64,000 nucleotides of DNA from Kocuria rosea subsp. polaris (GCA_023896275.1 MLDA01000003.1:1-64000), one strand, 5' to 3'. Positions 26,952 through 35,324 are shown, counted from the stretch's first letter. Numbers and translations: made by a program. The notes: generated from the sequence alone by a model not told the origin.

Positions 26952-28553
26952 CTACGTGCTTCGGGCGCGGTCCGGCCGCTCCGACTGCTCGGCGTCCTGG
27001 AGCACCTCGCGGCGGTCGACGCCCTCAGGCAACTCCGGCTCGATGCCCGCCTCGTCGCAGGCCTTGAGGTGCTGCGCCAGCGCTACCGTGAACTGCTCGG
27101 CAGTTACCACGGGCACCTCCTCACCCTTGGCGTCGATGAGCTTGCCGGCCTCGTAGTGGTCCCCCTCGCGCAGGCTGCGGATCTCCTCGGTCTTGACCAT
27201 GCGCGGCGGGGCGGCGTGGAAGACCGAGCCCTCCTTGGAGTTTCCGGCCTTGATCTCGTTGAAGACGATGTTCAGGGCCACGGCCATGACGGCAGCCGAG
27301 CTGATGCCGGAGTGGAAGATCGTCCCGACCCAGGCAGGGAAGTGCTCGTAGAAGCCCTCCGCCACCACGGGGATCATGCCGAACGCGATCGACGCGGACA
27401 CGATGATCAGGTTCTGCCCGCTGAACTGGACCTTGGAGAGCGTCCGGATCCCGGACGCGGCCACGGTCCCGAAGAGGACGATGCCGGCGCCGCCGAGCAC
27501 GGGCAACGGGATCGACGCGACCACGCGCCCTAGCACCGGCAGCAGGCCGAGGACCAGCAGGATCACGCCGCCGGCGGTGACGACGAACCGGCTCTTCACA
27601 CCGGTGATCGCCACGAGGCCGACGTTCTGGGCGAACGCGCTCTGCGTGAACGTGTTGAACACGGGGGCCGCGATCGAGGAGATCATGTCCGCCCGCAGGC
27701 CGTCGGCGATGCGCCGGGAGTCGACGCGGGTCTTGGCGATCTCCCCGACGGCCAGGATGTCCGCCGTCGTCTCCGTGAGGATGACCAGCACCACGATGAC
27801 CATGGAGATGATGGCGCCGGCGTGGAACGTCGGCGGGCCGAACGCGAACGGCTGCGGCAGGGCGAAGAACGCCCCCGCACCGACCTGCGAGAAGTCGGCC
27901 ATGCCGATTCCCCACGCGACGAGCGTGCCGATGACGATGGCCAGCAGGATCGAGAGCCGCGAGATCGCCGCGTTGCCCACCTTGCTCAGCGCCAGCACGA
28001 TGACCAAGGTCATCGCGGCGAGGCCAATGTTCTCCAAGCTCGCGTAGTCCGCGGCGGAAGAGTTCCCGCCCATGGCCCAGTTCGCGGCAACGGGCGTCAA
28101 CGACAGCCCGATCATCGTGATCACCACGCCGGTCACAACCGGCGGGAAGAAGCGGACGATCCGGGCGAAGAACGGGGCGATCAGGAACCCGATGACGGCA
28201 GCCGCCAACACCGCCCCGAACACAGCCTGGATTCCCCCTCCGTCCTGCGCGATCGCCACGAGCGTGGCGACGGACGCGAAGGACGTGCCCTGCACGAGCG
28301 GCAGCTGGCACCCGAAGAAGGGGATGCCCACGGTCTGCAGGATCGTCGCGAGCCCGCCGACGAACAGGCAGCAGGCGACCAGGACCGCCTGCTCGCCCGG
28401 CCCGAGCCCCGCGGCCGCGCCGATGATCAACGGCGGGGCGATGATGCCGCCGTACATTGTCAGGACGTGCTGGAGCCCGTAGGCGAACGTCCGCCCCAGG
28501 GGCAGCCGCTCGTCCTCCGGCCGTGTCGATGTGCTTTTTCGTGCAACTGTCAC
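26952..28553 (-). CDS. NCS2-family purine permease, paralogue in the uricase operon
   Basis: 533 residues, closely similar along its length to the NCS2 protein at 17245-18771 (shared QHVLTMYGGIIAPPLIIG, TETTADILAVGE, QNVGLVAITG). It differs by a longer acidic C-terminal tail (about residues 455-533). The GTG at 28553 follows AAGGAGG. Last gene of the OHCU decarboxylase-HIU hydrolase-uricase-permease operon, which makes urate the most likely substrate. Confidence 0.9.
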   Translation of the reverse strand: MTVARKSTSTRPEDERLPLGRTFAYGLQHVLTMYGGIIAPPLIIGAAAGLGPGEQAVLVACCLFVGGLATILQTVGIPFFGCQLPLVQGTSFASVATLVAIAQDGGGIQAVFGAVLAAAVIGFLIAPFFARIVRFFPPVVTGVVITMIGLSLTPVAANWAMGGNSSAADYASLENIGLAAMTLVIVLALSKVGNAAISRLSILLAIVIGTLVAWGIGMADFSQVGAGAFFALPQPFAFGPPTFHAGAIISMVIVVLVILTETTADILAVGEIAKTRVDSRRIADGLRADMISSIAAPVFNTFTQSAFAQNVGLVAITGVKSRFVVTAGGVILLVLGLLPVLGRVVASIPLPVLGGAGIVLFGTVAASGIRTLSKVQFSGQNLIIVSASIAFGMIPVVAEGFYEHFPAWVGTIFHSGISSAAVMAVALNIVFNEIKAGNSKEGSVFHAAPPRMVKTEEIRSLREGDHYEAGKLIDAKGEEVPVVTAEQFTVALAQHLKACDEAGIEPELPEGVDRREVLQDAEQSERPDRARST

Positions 28554-28590
28554 AGCTGACCTCCTTGTCAGACAGATTCCGTGCGGCGGT

Positions 28591-29517
28591 TTAGCAGAAT
28601 CCGGAGGAGTTCTCCCAGATCGGGTGGGTGTCCGGGACGCCGTCGCGCTTGATCGCGGCCTCGATCAGGCCGTACGGGCGGTCGGCGGCGAAGAAGACCT
28701 CGTTGGGGTTGTCCTGGCCGAACGGGGTCAGATCCACGAGGAAGTGGTGGTTGTTGGGCAGGCTCATGCGGATCTCGTCGATCTCCGGATGCGCCTCGAG
28801 CACGGCCTCGCCCATCTTGAACATCGTCTGCTGCAGCGCGAGCGAGTGGGTGTCGGCGAACGCCTTGAGCAGCAGGCGGCGCACGGAGGCGTAGACGTCG
28901 TCGAACCGGATCTCGCCGCCGGCGACGGCGTCCGTGTTGTACCGCCAACGGGCGGTGACGTCAGTCGCGAGGATGCGGTCCGTGGTCTCCTTCAGCGTCG
29001 TGTAGCGGTCGCGCGGGAAGCCGTGGAACTCGCTTCCCGTGGACTTCAGGACGGTCAGGCCCTCGATGCCGGCGACGATGTTCTTCTTGCCGTCGGCGAT
29101 CTCCAGGATCGCGGTGCGGACCTCGGACTTGTTGGCCGAGAACGCGTGGTCGTGGTCCTCGATCCGGTCCCAGAAGAACTGCTGCCCGGCCCAACGGCCG
29201 CCCGTGACCCACTCGAACTCGGTCGTGAAGTGGTCGCCAAGGCGCGTGAGGAAGCCCTCGAGGGTGCCCACGCCGTCCCGGGCGAACGCGTAGACCGTGT
29301 TCTTCTGGGTGTCGGTGGCCACGACGGCGGCGTTGTCGCCCTCGGTGTGCGCGGCGGTGAAGTCGCCGTGCAGCTGGGAGGTGACGTTCAGGTCCTCGAT
29401 CTGGTGGCGCGCGGTGTCGCGGGTGATCTTGACGAGGCGGACCTCAGCCTTGCCGTACTGGTTGCGTCCCAGCACGATCTTGGTGCCGGTGGAGGTTTCG
29501 GGTGCTGTCAGAGTCAT
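28591..29517 (-). CDS. Urate oxidase (uricase)
   Basis: 308 residues, the usual length for actinobacterial uricase (compare Arthrobacter globiformis). The cofactor-free enzyme oxidises urate to 5-hydroxyisourate. Visible elements: NQYGKAEVRL with the active-site lysine, VVATDTQKNTVYAFA with the catalytic threonine, the tunnel-fold repeat FHGFPRDRYTTLKET and SLPNNHHFLVDL with the substrate-binding asparagine and histidine. Only four bases separate it from the HIU hydrolase stop. Confidence 0.96.
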   Translation of the reverse strand: MTLTAPETSTGTKIVLGRNQYGKAEVRLVKITRDTARHQIEDLNVTSQLHGDFTAAHTEGDNAAVVATDTQKNTVYAFARDGVGTLEGFLTRLGDHFTTEFEWVTGGRWAGQQFFWDRIEDHDHAFSANKSEVRTAILEIADGKKNIVAGIEGLTVLKSTGSEFHGFPRDRYTTLKETTDRILATDVTARWRYNTDAVAGGEIRFDDVYASVRRLLLKAFADTHSLALQQTMFKMGEAVLEAHPEIDEIRMSLPNNHHFLVDLTPFGQDNPNEVFFAADRPYGLIEAAIKRDGVPDTHPIWENSSGFC

Positions 29518-29521
29518 GGTT

Positions 29522-29875
29522 CTAGCTTCCTCGGTAGGTTGAATAGGCGAACGGGCTGATGAGCAGGGGCACGTGATAGTGCGCGTCCGCGTCGGTGACG
29601 CGGAAGGCGATGACGACCTCCGGGAAGAAGGAGTCCGTGTCCTGCGCGGCGAAGTAGTCGCCGGTGCTGAAGGTGACGCGGTAGGTGCCCGGCTCCACGG
29701 CGGGCGGGCTCAGGTCGGTGATCCGGCCGTCGTCGTCGGTTCTCCCGTCGCCGATGGCCGTCCACCCGTCGCCCGCGAGCTGTTCGAGCGTCGCGGCGAC
29801 CCCGGCGGCCGGGCGTCCGGCCGCGGTGTCGAGGACGTGGGTGGTGATGTGGCTCGTGTGTCCACTGGCGCTCAT
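29522..29875 (-). CDS. 5-Hydroxyisourate hydrolase (transthyretin-like)
   Basis: 117 residues of the transthyretin-related family. Hydrolyses 5-hydroxyisourate to OHCU. Signatures: the N-terminal ITTHVLDTAAGRPA with the catalytic histidine, the central DTDSFFPEVVIAF, and the C-terminal YHVPLLISPFAYSTYRGS ending in the diagnostic YRGS. The ATG at 29875 gives the standard start; longer frames are not needed. Between the OHCU decarboxylase and uricase genes. Confidence 0.95.
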   Translation of the reverse strand: MSASGHTSHITTHVLDTAAGRPAAGVAATLEQLAGDGWTAIGDGRTDDDGRITDLSPPAVEPGTYRVTFSTGDYFAAQDTDSFFPEVVIAFRVTDADAHYHVPLLISPFAYSTYRGS

Positions 29876-29957
29876 CGAGTCTCTCCTTTGCGCTTGTCTG
29901 CAGGTCTCCACCGGTGCGGGCACGACGGCGGCCGCGCCCGCACCGGCATGTGGTTCG

Positions 29958-30479
29958 TCAGGGGTGCTGCGCGCCGGCGGCAGCCGGTTCGGCGACGGCG
30001 CCGCGTAGGCGCAGCACGGCGATCTGCCGCAGCTGGTCGGCCGTTTCGGCGGCTTCGGCCTCGTCCGTGTTCGTCAGCCGACGGGTTGCCTCGGAGAGGA
30101 TCTCCTCGGCGCTGCGCCCGGCGGCGCGGATCAGGAAGACCCGGCCGAAGCGTTCCTCGTAGGCCTGGTTGGCTTCGACGAGGCGGGCGGCTGTCTCGGC
30201 GGCGGGGTCCAGCCCGGCCTGCTCGCCGCGGCTGAGGCGCGCTTCGGCCCCCGAGCCCTCGGCGCGTTCGCCGATGCGCGGGTGATGGGCCAGGGCGGCG
30301 TCGACTTCGGTGTCCGTGAAGGGCGAGGCGGCGCGGGAGGCGGCGACGACGAGCGATTCGGCATCGGCGTAGGGCCGTCCGGCGACCAGCTCGTCGACCC
30401 AGCGGTCGACGTCCAGGCAGGGTCGCAGCGCGGAGCGGGCCTCGTCCGGGGACAGTGAATTGAAGGTACTCAAATCCAT
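29958..30479 (-). CDS. OHCU decarboxylase
   Basis: 173 residues of an all-helical enzyme that converts OHCU stereospecifically to (S)-allantoin. Catalytic histidine in ALAHHPRIGE, glutamate in LSRGEQAG, and the conserved YEERFGRVFLIRAAGRS segment. First gene of the urate operon, preceded by a TTGACA promoter and an operator-like palindrome. Confidence 0.94.
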   Translation of the reverse strand: MDLSTFNSLSPDEARSALRPCLDVDRWVDELVAGRPYADAESLVVAASRAASPFTDTEVDAALAHHPRIGERAEGSGAEARLSRGEQAGLDPAAETAARLVEANQAYEERFGRVFLIRAAGRSAEEILSEATRRLTNTDEAEAAETADQLRQIAVLRLRGAVAEPAAAGAQHP

Positions 30480-30590
30480 GGGGGTTCAGCTCTTTCGTCG
30501 TCTAGACAACGTCCACCTCGGTGCTGAACACCCTTGACCATTGGCGGGCCGGGGCCCGGCGGGCGGACCCGCACCAACTTGATTCGATGT

Positions 30591-30605
30591 TTCTGTATGG
30601 TGGAA
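30591..30605. promoter_or_regulatory. Operator-like site at the urate operon promoter
   Basis: TTCTG-TATGG-TGGAA, eight of ten arm positions matching the locus palindrome with the same 5-bp spacing. It begins about ten bases downstream of the expected start of the OHCU decarboxylase-uricase transcript. An overlapping TGGAA-N6-TTCCA everted pair extends to 30616. Confidence 0.5.
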
Positions 30606-30620
30606 CTTCTCTTCCACCCA

Positions 30621-30649
30621 TGTAACGCCGGTCGCGTTGCGCCTGTCAA
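30621..30649 (-). promoter_or_regulatory. Promoter of the urate operon
   Basis: Minus-strand -35 TTGACA (30649-30644), 17-bp spacer, -10 GTTACA (30626-30621). This predicts a leader of roughly 130 nt before the OHCU decarboxylase ATG. The operator-like site lies immediately downstream. Confidence 0.5.
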
Positions 30650-30769
30650 CCCCGGCCGGGAAATTCATCGCGAAAATTCTTCGATGCACTTCCGTGGCGC
30701 ATCCCGCCACAGCCCGCGGGTCGGGTGCGCTCTGGCGGGGTCGTACCCCATCATCCTCGCGCGCGCCCC

Positions 30770-30798
30770 TTGCCAGAGACGCCGGCTACACTCATACT
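30770..30798 (+). promoter_or_regulatory. Promoter of the 66-aa gene
   Basis: -35 TTGCCA (30770-30775), 17-bp spacer, -10 CATACT (30793-30798). The predicted start near 30805 lies about 20 bp before a perfect operator palindrome. Confidence 0.5.
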
Positions 30799-30821
30799 TG
30801 TTTTCAGGATTCAGAATTTAG

Positions 30822-30838
30822 ATTCCACATCATGGAAT
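30822..30838. promoter_or_regulatory. Operator, perfect 6-5-6 palindrome
   Basis: ATTCCA-CATCA-TGGAAT, the best copy of the locus operator (six-base perfect arms). It is positioned between the predicted transcription start and the ribosome site of the 66-aa gene. Confidence 0.65.
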
Positions 30839-30868
30839 GCAGGAGAGTTTTCGATACGAGGAGACATC

Positions 30869-31069
30869 ATGAACGCCACCACCGGCCCCCACACCCCGGA
30901 CCACTCCGCAGACTCCGCGCCGCGCCCCCAGCGCGCGGCGGCGGTAGCGCCGACGTCTTTCTACGCCCCCGTCGGCCTGGACCCGGACTTCGTTCCGCGC
31001 TCATACTCGGCGGGCGCACCGCGCAGGTCGCTGTGGGGCCGCCTGGCGGGCCTGATCGCCCGCGACTGA
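30869..31069 (+). CDS. Small protein under the purine-locus operator (66 aa)
   Basis: 66 residues, MNATTGPHTPDHS..., from an ATG preceded by GAGGAGA. The N-terminal half is proline/alanine-rich and looks disordered. The C-terminal half contains FYAPVGLDPDFVPRSY followed by a basic amphipathic helix, RRSLWGRLAGLIARD. No signal peptide or cysteine. I recognise no family. Its promoter carries the strongest copy of the TTCCA-N5-TGGAA operator, so it should be co-induced with urate and glyoxylate genes. It may be a small regulator or membrane-associated adaptor (speculative). Confidence 0.6.
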   Translation: MNATTGPHTPDHSADSAPRPQRAAAVAPTSFYAPVGLDPDFVPRSYSAGAPRRSLWGRLAGLIARD

Positions 31070-31127
31070 CCCTCGCTACCGACTGGTAACCATTGCCAGC
31101 ACGGGCCCTCGGTGTTGGAATGTGGGC

Positions 31128-32294
31128 ATGAGCGCACCAGAAACGGCCGCGGCCGAGACCATGGTTCTGCTGGCGATCGGAACAAAGAAGGGCCTGTGGC
31201 TCGCCGCGAGCGAGGACCGCGAACACTGGACCCTGTCCGATCCGCACTTCCTCATCCTCGAGGCCTCCTCCGTCGCAATCGACAACCGCAACGGTGCCCC
31301 GCGCGTCCTCGCCGGCCTGCTGGACTGGCACTGGGGCCCCACCGTCGTCACGAGCGACGACCTGGGCGCCACCTGGACCGACCCGGAACAGGGCGCCATC
31401 ACCTTTCCGCCGGACACCGGCGCCGCGCTCGAGCGCGTCTGGCACCTCCGCCCGGACGCCGCGTCCCGCCCCGGCGTCGTCTGGGCCGGCGCCGAGCCGC
31501 ACTCGTTGTGGCGCTCGGACGACGGCGGCACCACCTTCGAGCTCAACCGCGGCCTGTGGGACCACCCGCAGCGCTCCAGCTGGCAGCCCGGCGGCGGCGG
31601 ACCCTGCCTGCACACCGTCGACCCAGACCCGGACAGCGAGCAGATCCACATCGCCGCCTCCGCTGCGGGTGTCTACCGCTCCGACGACGGCGGCGCCACC
31701 TGGGCGCCCGCGAACCGCGGCATCTCCGCCGGCTTCCTGCCCGGCGAGGAGCCCGAATTCGGCCAGTGCGTGCACCGGATCGCCCGCGACGCCGGGGACC
31801 GGCAACGCCTCTACGCGCAGAACCACGGCGGCGTGTACCGCTCAGACAACGCCGGCGAGCAATGGGTCTCGATCGCGGACGGGCTGCCGGGCGACTTCGG
31901 CTTCACGTTCCTCGCCCACCCGCGCGTCGGCGGCACGGGGTGGGTCATTCCGATGGCCGCGGACATCGACCGCATCCCGGCCGGTGCCCGCGTCTCCGTC
32001 TACAAGACCGAGGACGGCGGGGGCACCTGGACCGAGAACCACGAGGGCCTGCCGGACAAGGACTTCAACACGATCCTGCGCGACGCCTCGGCGGTAGACG
32101 ACCACCCCGAGTCCACGGGTGTCTACTTTGGAACGCGCGCGGGCGAGGTGTTCGCGAGCGCCGACGAGGGCGTGACCTTCACCCGCGTCGCGCACCGGCT
32201 GCCCGACGTGCTCAGCGTGCGCGCCGCCGTCGTGCCGAAGACCGCCCTGCCGCAGGGATCCGAGAAGTACGTCCCGACCTTCCCCGAGGAGTAG
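31128..32294 (+). CDS. BNR/sialidase-like beta-propeller protein
   Basis: 388 residues. Repeated Asp-box motifs (S-x-D-x-G-x-T-W): SDDLGATWTD, SDDGGTTFE, SDDGGATWAP, SDNAGEQWVS, TEDGGGTWTE and SADEGVTFTR, indicating a six- to seven-bladed propeller. There is no signal peptide, so it is probably cytoplasmic, and the catalytic residues of true sialidases are not evident; 'exo-alpha-sialidase' labels for this group are likely wrong. The stop is four bases before a MoaD-like gene. I chose the ATG at 31128 over the GTG two codons upstream. Confidence 0.75.
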   Translation: MSAPETAAAETMVLLAIGTKKGLWLAASEDREHWTLSDPHFLILEASSVAIDNRNGAPRVLAGLLDWHWGPTVVTSDDLGATWTDPEQGAITFPPDTGAALERVWHLRPDAASRPGVVWAGAEPHSLWRSDDGGTTFELNRGLWDHPQRSSWQPGGGGPCLHTVDPDPDSEQIHIAASAAGVYRSDDGGATWAPANRGISAGFLPGEEPEFGQCVHRIARDAGDRQRLYAQNHGGVYRSDNAGEQWVSIADGLPGDFGFTFLAHPRVGGTGWVIPMAADIDRIPAGARVSVYKTEDGGGTWTENHEGLPDKDFNTILRDASAVDDHPESTGVYFGTRAGEVFASADEGVTFTRVAHRLPDVLSVRAAVVPKTALPQGSEKYVPTFPEE

Positions 32295-32298
32295 GGCC

Positions 32299-32598
32299 GT
32301 GGGCGAGGTCATCGTGGACGTCCCGCAAGTGCTCGCGGCGTCGGTGGACGGCGCGCGCGAGCTGCGCGTCGAGGTGGACGACGACGGCGGGTCCGGCCCG
32401 CGCATCGGCGCGGTGCTCGACGTGCTCGCGGAGCGCTATCCGCGGTTCGGGCGCAAGATCCGCAACGAACTCGGCGAGGTGCGCCGGTACGCAAACGTCT
32501 TCGTCGGGCAGGACAACATCCGCGACCTGGCCGGGCAGGAGACGCCCGTGCCGGCGGGCGCGCGGGTCATGATCGTGCAGTCGGTCGCCGGCGGCTGA
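32299..32598 (+). CDS. MoaD/ThiS-family ubiquitin-like protein
   Basis: 99 residues from a GTG, ending in a free Gly-Gly (IVQSVAGG), as required for adenylation and thiocarboxylation in MoaD/ThiS sulphur carriers. Beta-grasp elements are apparent (DVPQVLAAS, a central helix ..[10 protein letters not shown].., [20 protein letters not shown]). Four bases downstream of the propeller gene, so the two form a unit. No MoaE, ThiG or E1-like enzyme is adjacent, so its sulphur acceptor or conjugation role is unknown. Confidence 0.8.
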   Translation: MGEVIVDVPQVLAASVDGARELRVEVDDDGGSGPRIGAVLDVLAERYPRFGRKIRNELGEVRRYANVFVGQDNIRDLAGQETPVPAGARVMIVQSVAGG

Positions 32599-32653
32599 GA
32601 GCCCTCGCCGGCGCATAGACTTGCTGGGCACACCCGCTCAGACAAGGACGATG

Positions 32654-33967
32654 ATGACCCAGATCCTGCAGCCCACCGGCGATCGCGTGACCCGCGAAGA
32701 CTGCGTGGCCGCCGATGCGGCGAACCCGCTCGCCGGCTTCCGTGACCGCTTCCGCCTGCCCGAATCCGTGATCTACCTCGATGGCAATTCGCTCGGCGCC
32801 CTGCCTGTCGGCTCGGCCGAACGCGCGGCGGAGGTTGTTGAGAAGGAGTGGGGCACGGGCCTGATCCGCTCGTGGAACACGGCCGGCTGGTTCGACCTCC
32901 CGGGCACCCTCGGCGACAAGGTCGCCCGGCTGATCGGCGGCAACGAGGGCGAGTGCGTCGTCACCGACACCACCACCCTGAATCTCTTCAAGGCGCTCGC
33001 CTCGGCCGTGCGCATCCAGCAGGCCGAGCACCCGGCCAGGCGCGTCATCCTGACCGAGCGCGACAACTTCCCCACCGACGTCTACATCGCCGAGGGCCTG
33101 GCCGACTTCCTCAACAGCGCGATCGAGCGCGTCTCCGCCGAGACCGGCGCCGCCTACGAGGTGCGCCTCATCGACGAGGACCTGCCCCTCGAGGCCGCGC
33201 TGGACGACGACGTCGCCGTCGTCGCGCTCTCCCACGTCAACTACCGCACCGGCGCCATGTGGGACATGGCGGCCGTGACGGCCGCAGCGCACGACGCCGG
33301 CGCCCTCGCGATCTGGGACCTCGCCCATTCGGCGGGCGCAGTCGAGGTCGACCTGAACGGCGCGGACGCCGACTACGCGGTCGGCTGCACCTACAAGTAT
33401 CTCAACGGCGGCCCCGGCTCCCCGGCCTTCGTCTGGGTGAACGCGCGCCACCAGGCGCGCTTCTGGCAGCCGCTCTCGGGCTGGTGGTCGCACGCGAGCC
33501 CGTTCGCGATGGCCGATTCCTACACGCCGGCCGACGACATCCGCCGGTTCATGTGCGGCACGCAGCCCGTCACGTCGCTCGCGATGGTCGAGAACGGCCT
33601 GGACATCGCCCTGGCGGCGGACATGGCCACCGTCCGGGCGGTCTCGCTCGAGCTGACCGACCTGTTCATCCGGCTCGTGCGCGAGCGCTGCGGCGAACAC
33701 CCGCTGACCCTCGTCACGCCCGAGGAGCACGCGCGCCGCGGCAGCCACGCGAGTTTCCTGCACCCCGAGGGCTACGCGGTCATGGCGGCCCTGATCGGGC
33801 GCGGGGTCATCGGCGACTACCGTGAACCGCACGTCCTGCGCTTCGGCGTCACCCCGCTGTACGTGGGCTTCGCCGACGTCTACGATGCGGTCGAGGCGCT
33901 GCGCGACATCCTTGACACGCGCGCATGGGACGCCGCAGAGTTCAAGGTACGAAACGCCGTCACCTAG
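32654..33967 (+). CDS. kynU: Kynureninase
   Basis: 437 residues of a PLP enzyme cleaving kynurenine (or 3-hydroxykynurenine) to anthranilate and alanine. Characteristic segments: [13 protein letters not shown] near the N-terminus, [29 protein letters not shown] and the PLP lysine in [16 protein letters not shown], plus GWWSHASPF and MCGTQPV. Two tandem ATGs occur; 32654 has the better spacing to AAGGA. No tryptophan dioxygenase or formamidase gene is adjacent, so upstream steps must be encoded elsewhere. Confidence 0.93.
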   Translation: MTQILQPTGDRVTREDCVAADAANPLAGFRDRFRLPESVIYLDGNSLGALPVGSAERAAEVVEKEWGTGLIRSWNTAGWFDLPGTLGDKVARLIGGNEGECVVTDTTTLNLFKALASAVRIQQAEHPARRVILTERDNFPTDVYIAEGLADFLNSAIERVSAETGAAYEVRLIDEDLPLEAALDDDVAVVALSHVNYRTGAMWDMAAVTAAAHDAGALAIWDLAHSAGAVEVDLNGADADYAVGCTYKYLNGGPGSPAFVWVNARHQARFWQPLSGWWSHASPFAMADSYTPADDIRRFMCGTQPVTSLAMVENGLDIALAADMATVRAVSLELTDLFIRLVRERCGEHPLTLVTPEEHARRGSHASFLHPEGYAVMAALIGRGVIGDYREPHVLRFGVTPLYVGFADVYDAVEALRDILDTRAWDAAEFKVRNAVT

Positions 33968-33990
33968 CAGGAAGAGGGCAGGAGAGCGCC

Positions 33991-34506
33991 GTGATTCATT
34001 CAGAACCGCACACCGAACCGGTGATCGTCCAGGTCTCCGAGGCCCGGACGGCCGTGGTGAGGGGCCAGGACGTGGCCTTCGCCGACCTGACGTCCTTCTA
34101 CGACGCCGCCTTCGCGGCTCTCTCCGAGGTGCTCGCCGAGCGGAACCTGACGCCCGTGGGACCGGCGTTCGGACTCATGACGCGCCCGCCGACCGAAACG
34201 ATGGATCTGGAGGTCGGCTTCGCAATCGACCACCCGCTCGAGGGCTCGCACACCGCGGGCTCCGGCGTCGTCGTTGAACCCTCCATCCTGCCCGAGGGGA
34301 CGACGGCGGCCGCCTCCCACCTGGGCGCCTACGACGCTCTGGGCGACGCGTGGGACGCGTTCATAGCCTGGATCGAGGAGCAGGGCTACTCCCCGCAGCT
34401 GCCCTTCTGGGAGGTCTACGTGACCGAGCCGAGCCCCGATGCTGACCCGGCCTCGATGCGAACGGACCTGTTTGTGCCGGTCGCCAAGAACGCCGGCGTC
34501 GCATGA
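33991..34506 (+). CDS. GyrI-like effector-binding domain protein
   Basis: 171 residues from a GTG preceded by GGCAGGAG. A stand-alone domain of the AraC/BmrR effector-binding (SOUL/GyrI-like) fold: PVIVQVSEARTAVVRG strand, a helix with FYDAAFAALSEVL, GPAFGLMTRPPTETMDLEVGF, SHLGAYDALGDAWDAFIAWI and FWEVYVTEP. These domains bind hydrophobic small molecules or have hydrolase activity. There is no DNA-binding domain. It overlaps the serine acetyltransferase start by four bases. Confidence 0.75.
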   Translation: MIHSEPHTEPVIVQVSEARTAVVRGQDVAFADLTSFYDAAFAALSEVLAERNLTPVGPAFGLMTRPPTETMDLEVGFAIDHPLEGSHTAGSGVVVEPSILPEGTTAAASHLGAYDALGDAWDAFIAWIEEQGYSPQLPFWEVYVTEPSPDADPASMRTDLFVPVAKNAGVA

Positions 34507-35099
34507 TCGCGCTGCTGCGCCTGCTGCGCGAGGACCTCAAGGCGGCGCGCGCCCAGGACCCGGCCGCCCGCAACGACCTCGAGGTGGCGCTCGCTTACTC
34601 CGGCGTGCACGCAATCTGGGCGTACCGAATCGCGCACGCACTCTGGCAGCGGCCCCCGTTCCGGCCGGCGGCACGCGTGCTGAGCCAGCTGGCCCGCTTC
34701 TTCACCGGCGTCGAGATCCACCCGGGGGCGAAGATCGGCCGGCGCCCGTTCATCGACCACGGTTCGGAGATCGTCATCGGCGAGACCACCGTGATGGGCG
34801 ACGACATCATGATGTACCAAGGCACCACGGTCGGCGGCCGCACCCTCCAGGTGCCGTGCGACGTCAACGAGCGCCGCCACGCGATCATCGGCGACCGCGT
34901 CATGCTCGGCGCCGGCTGCCGCATCATCGGCCCGCTCACGATCGGCAACGACACTGCGATCGGCGCCAACGCCGTCGTTGTGCGGGACGTGCCCGCGGAT
35001 TCGATCGCGATCGGCATGCCGGCCGTGCATCGGCACAAGGACAGCGACTACCCGCTGGACCCGCGCACGGACCTCATCGACCCGGCCGTGCTGCTCTAG
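34503..35099 (+). CDS. cysE: Serine O-acetyltransferase
   Basis: 198 residues of the short CysE/EpsC type. An N-terminal helical part (1-60) precedes left-handed beta-helix hexapeptide repeats (IHPGAKIGRRPFIDHG, IVIGETTVMGDD, AIIGDRVMLGAGCRIIGP, LTIGNDTAIGANAVV). The catalytic His-Asp region (FIDHG) and the GTTVGG loop are present. It makes O-acetylserine for cysteine synthesis; no cysK is adjacent. The ATGA overlap with the previous gene indicates coupling. Confidence 0.9.
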   Translation: MIALLRLLREDLKAARAQDPAARNDLEVALAYSGVHAIWAYRIAHALWQRPPFRPAARVLSQLARFFTGVEIHPGAKIGRRPFIDHGSEIVIGETTVMGDDIMMYQGTTVGGRTLQVPCDVNERRHAIIGDRVMLGAGCRIIGPLTIGNDTAIGANAVVVRDVPADSIAIGMPAVHRHKDSDYPLDPRTDLIDPAVLL

Positions 35100-35111
35100 C
35101 CCGGCCGCGCG

Positions 35112-35324
35112 TCAAGGGAGTTCGCGGCTCAGCGCCAACGGCGGCAGGTGCGCAGCCTGCTGCACGTCGACGCGGCGCGTGCCGCAGTCGCCGCACGTCA
35201 CGTAGAGCACGCGCCCGGCCGATGTCGCGTGGCTCGATTCGACGCGCCAGCCGTGTTCGTGCGCGGCGGACAGGCCTGTTGCGGCGGTTGCGGGGCGGAC
35301 GGCGCGCTGTTCTCTGGTTCTCAT
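35112..35324 (-). CDS. Small CxxC-containing protein of unknown function (70 aa)
   Basis: 70 residues, MRTREQRAVRP..., with a basic N-terminus and a VTCGDCGTRRVDVQ motif that could bind zinc or form a disulphide. Divergent from the CGNR-type gene at 35350 with only 25 bp between the two starts. No family recognised; frame statistics and a GGTGG ribosome site support coding only moderately. Confidence 0.5.
   Translation of the reverse strand: MRTREQRAVRPATAATGLSAAHEHGWRVESSHATSAGRVLYVTCGDCGTRRVDVQQAAHLPPLALSRELP

Larger units (their letters stand above)
30480..30868. other. Divergent regulatory region between the urate operon and a small gene
   Basis: 389 bp containing two divergent promoters and two copies of the TTCCA-N5-TGGAA operator (separate entries). 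The 30540-30585 portion is extremely GC-rich (a GGGCC/GGCCC-rich stretch) and would be the leader of the urate operon. No further open frame with a ribosome site is convincing. Confidence 0.55.

Noticed and set aside
31128-32294. True secreted sialidase
   Set aside because: Asp-box repeats alone do not make a sialidase; there is no signal peptide and the arginine triad and catalytic residues are not evident.
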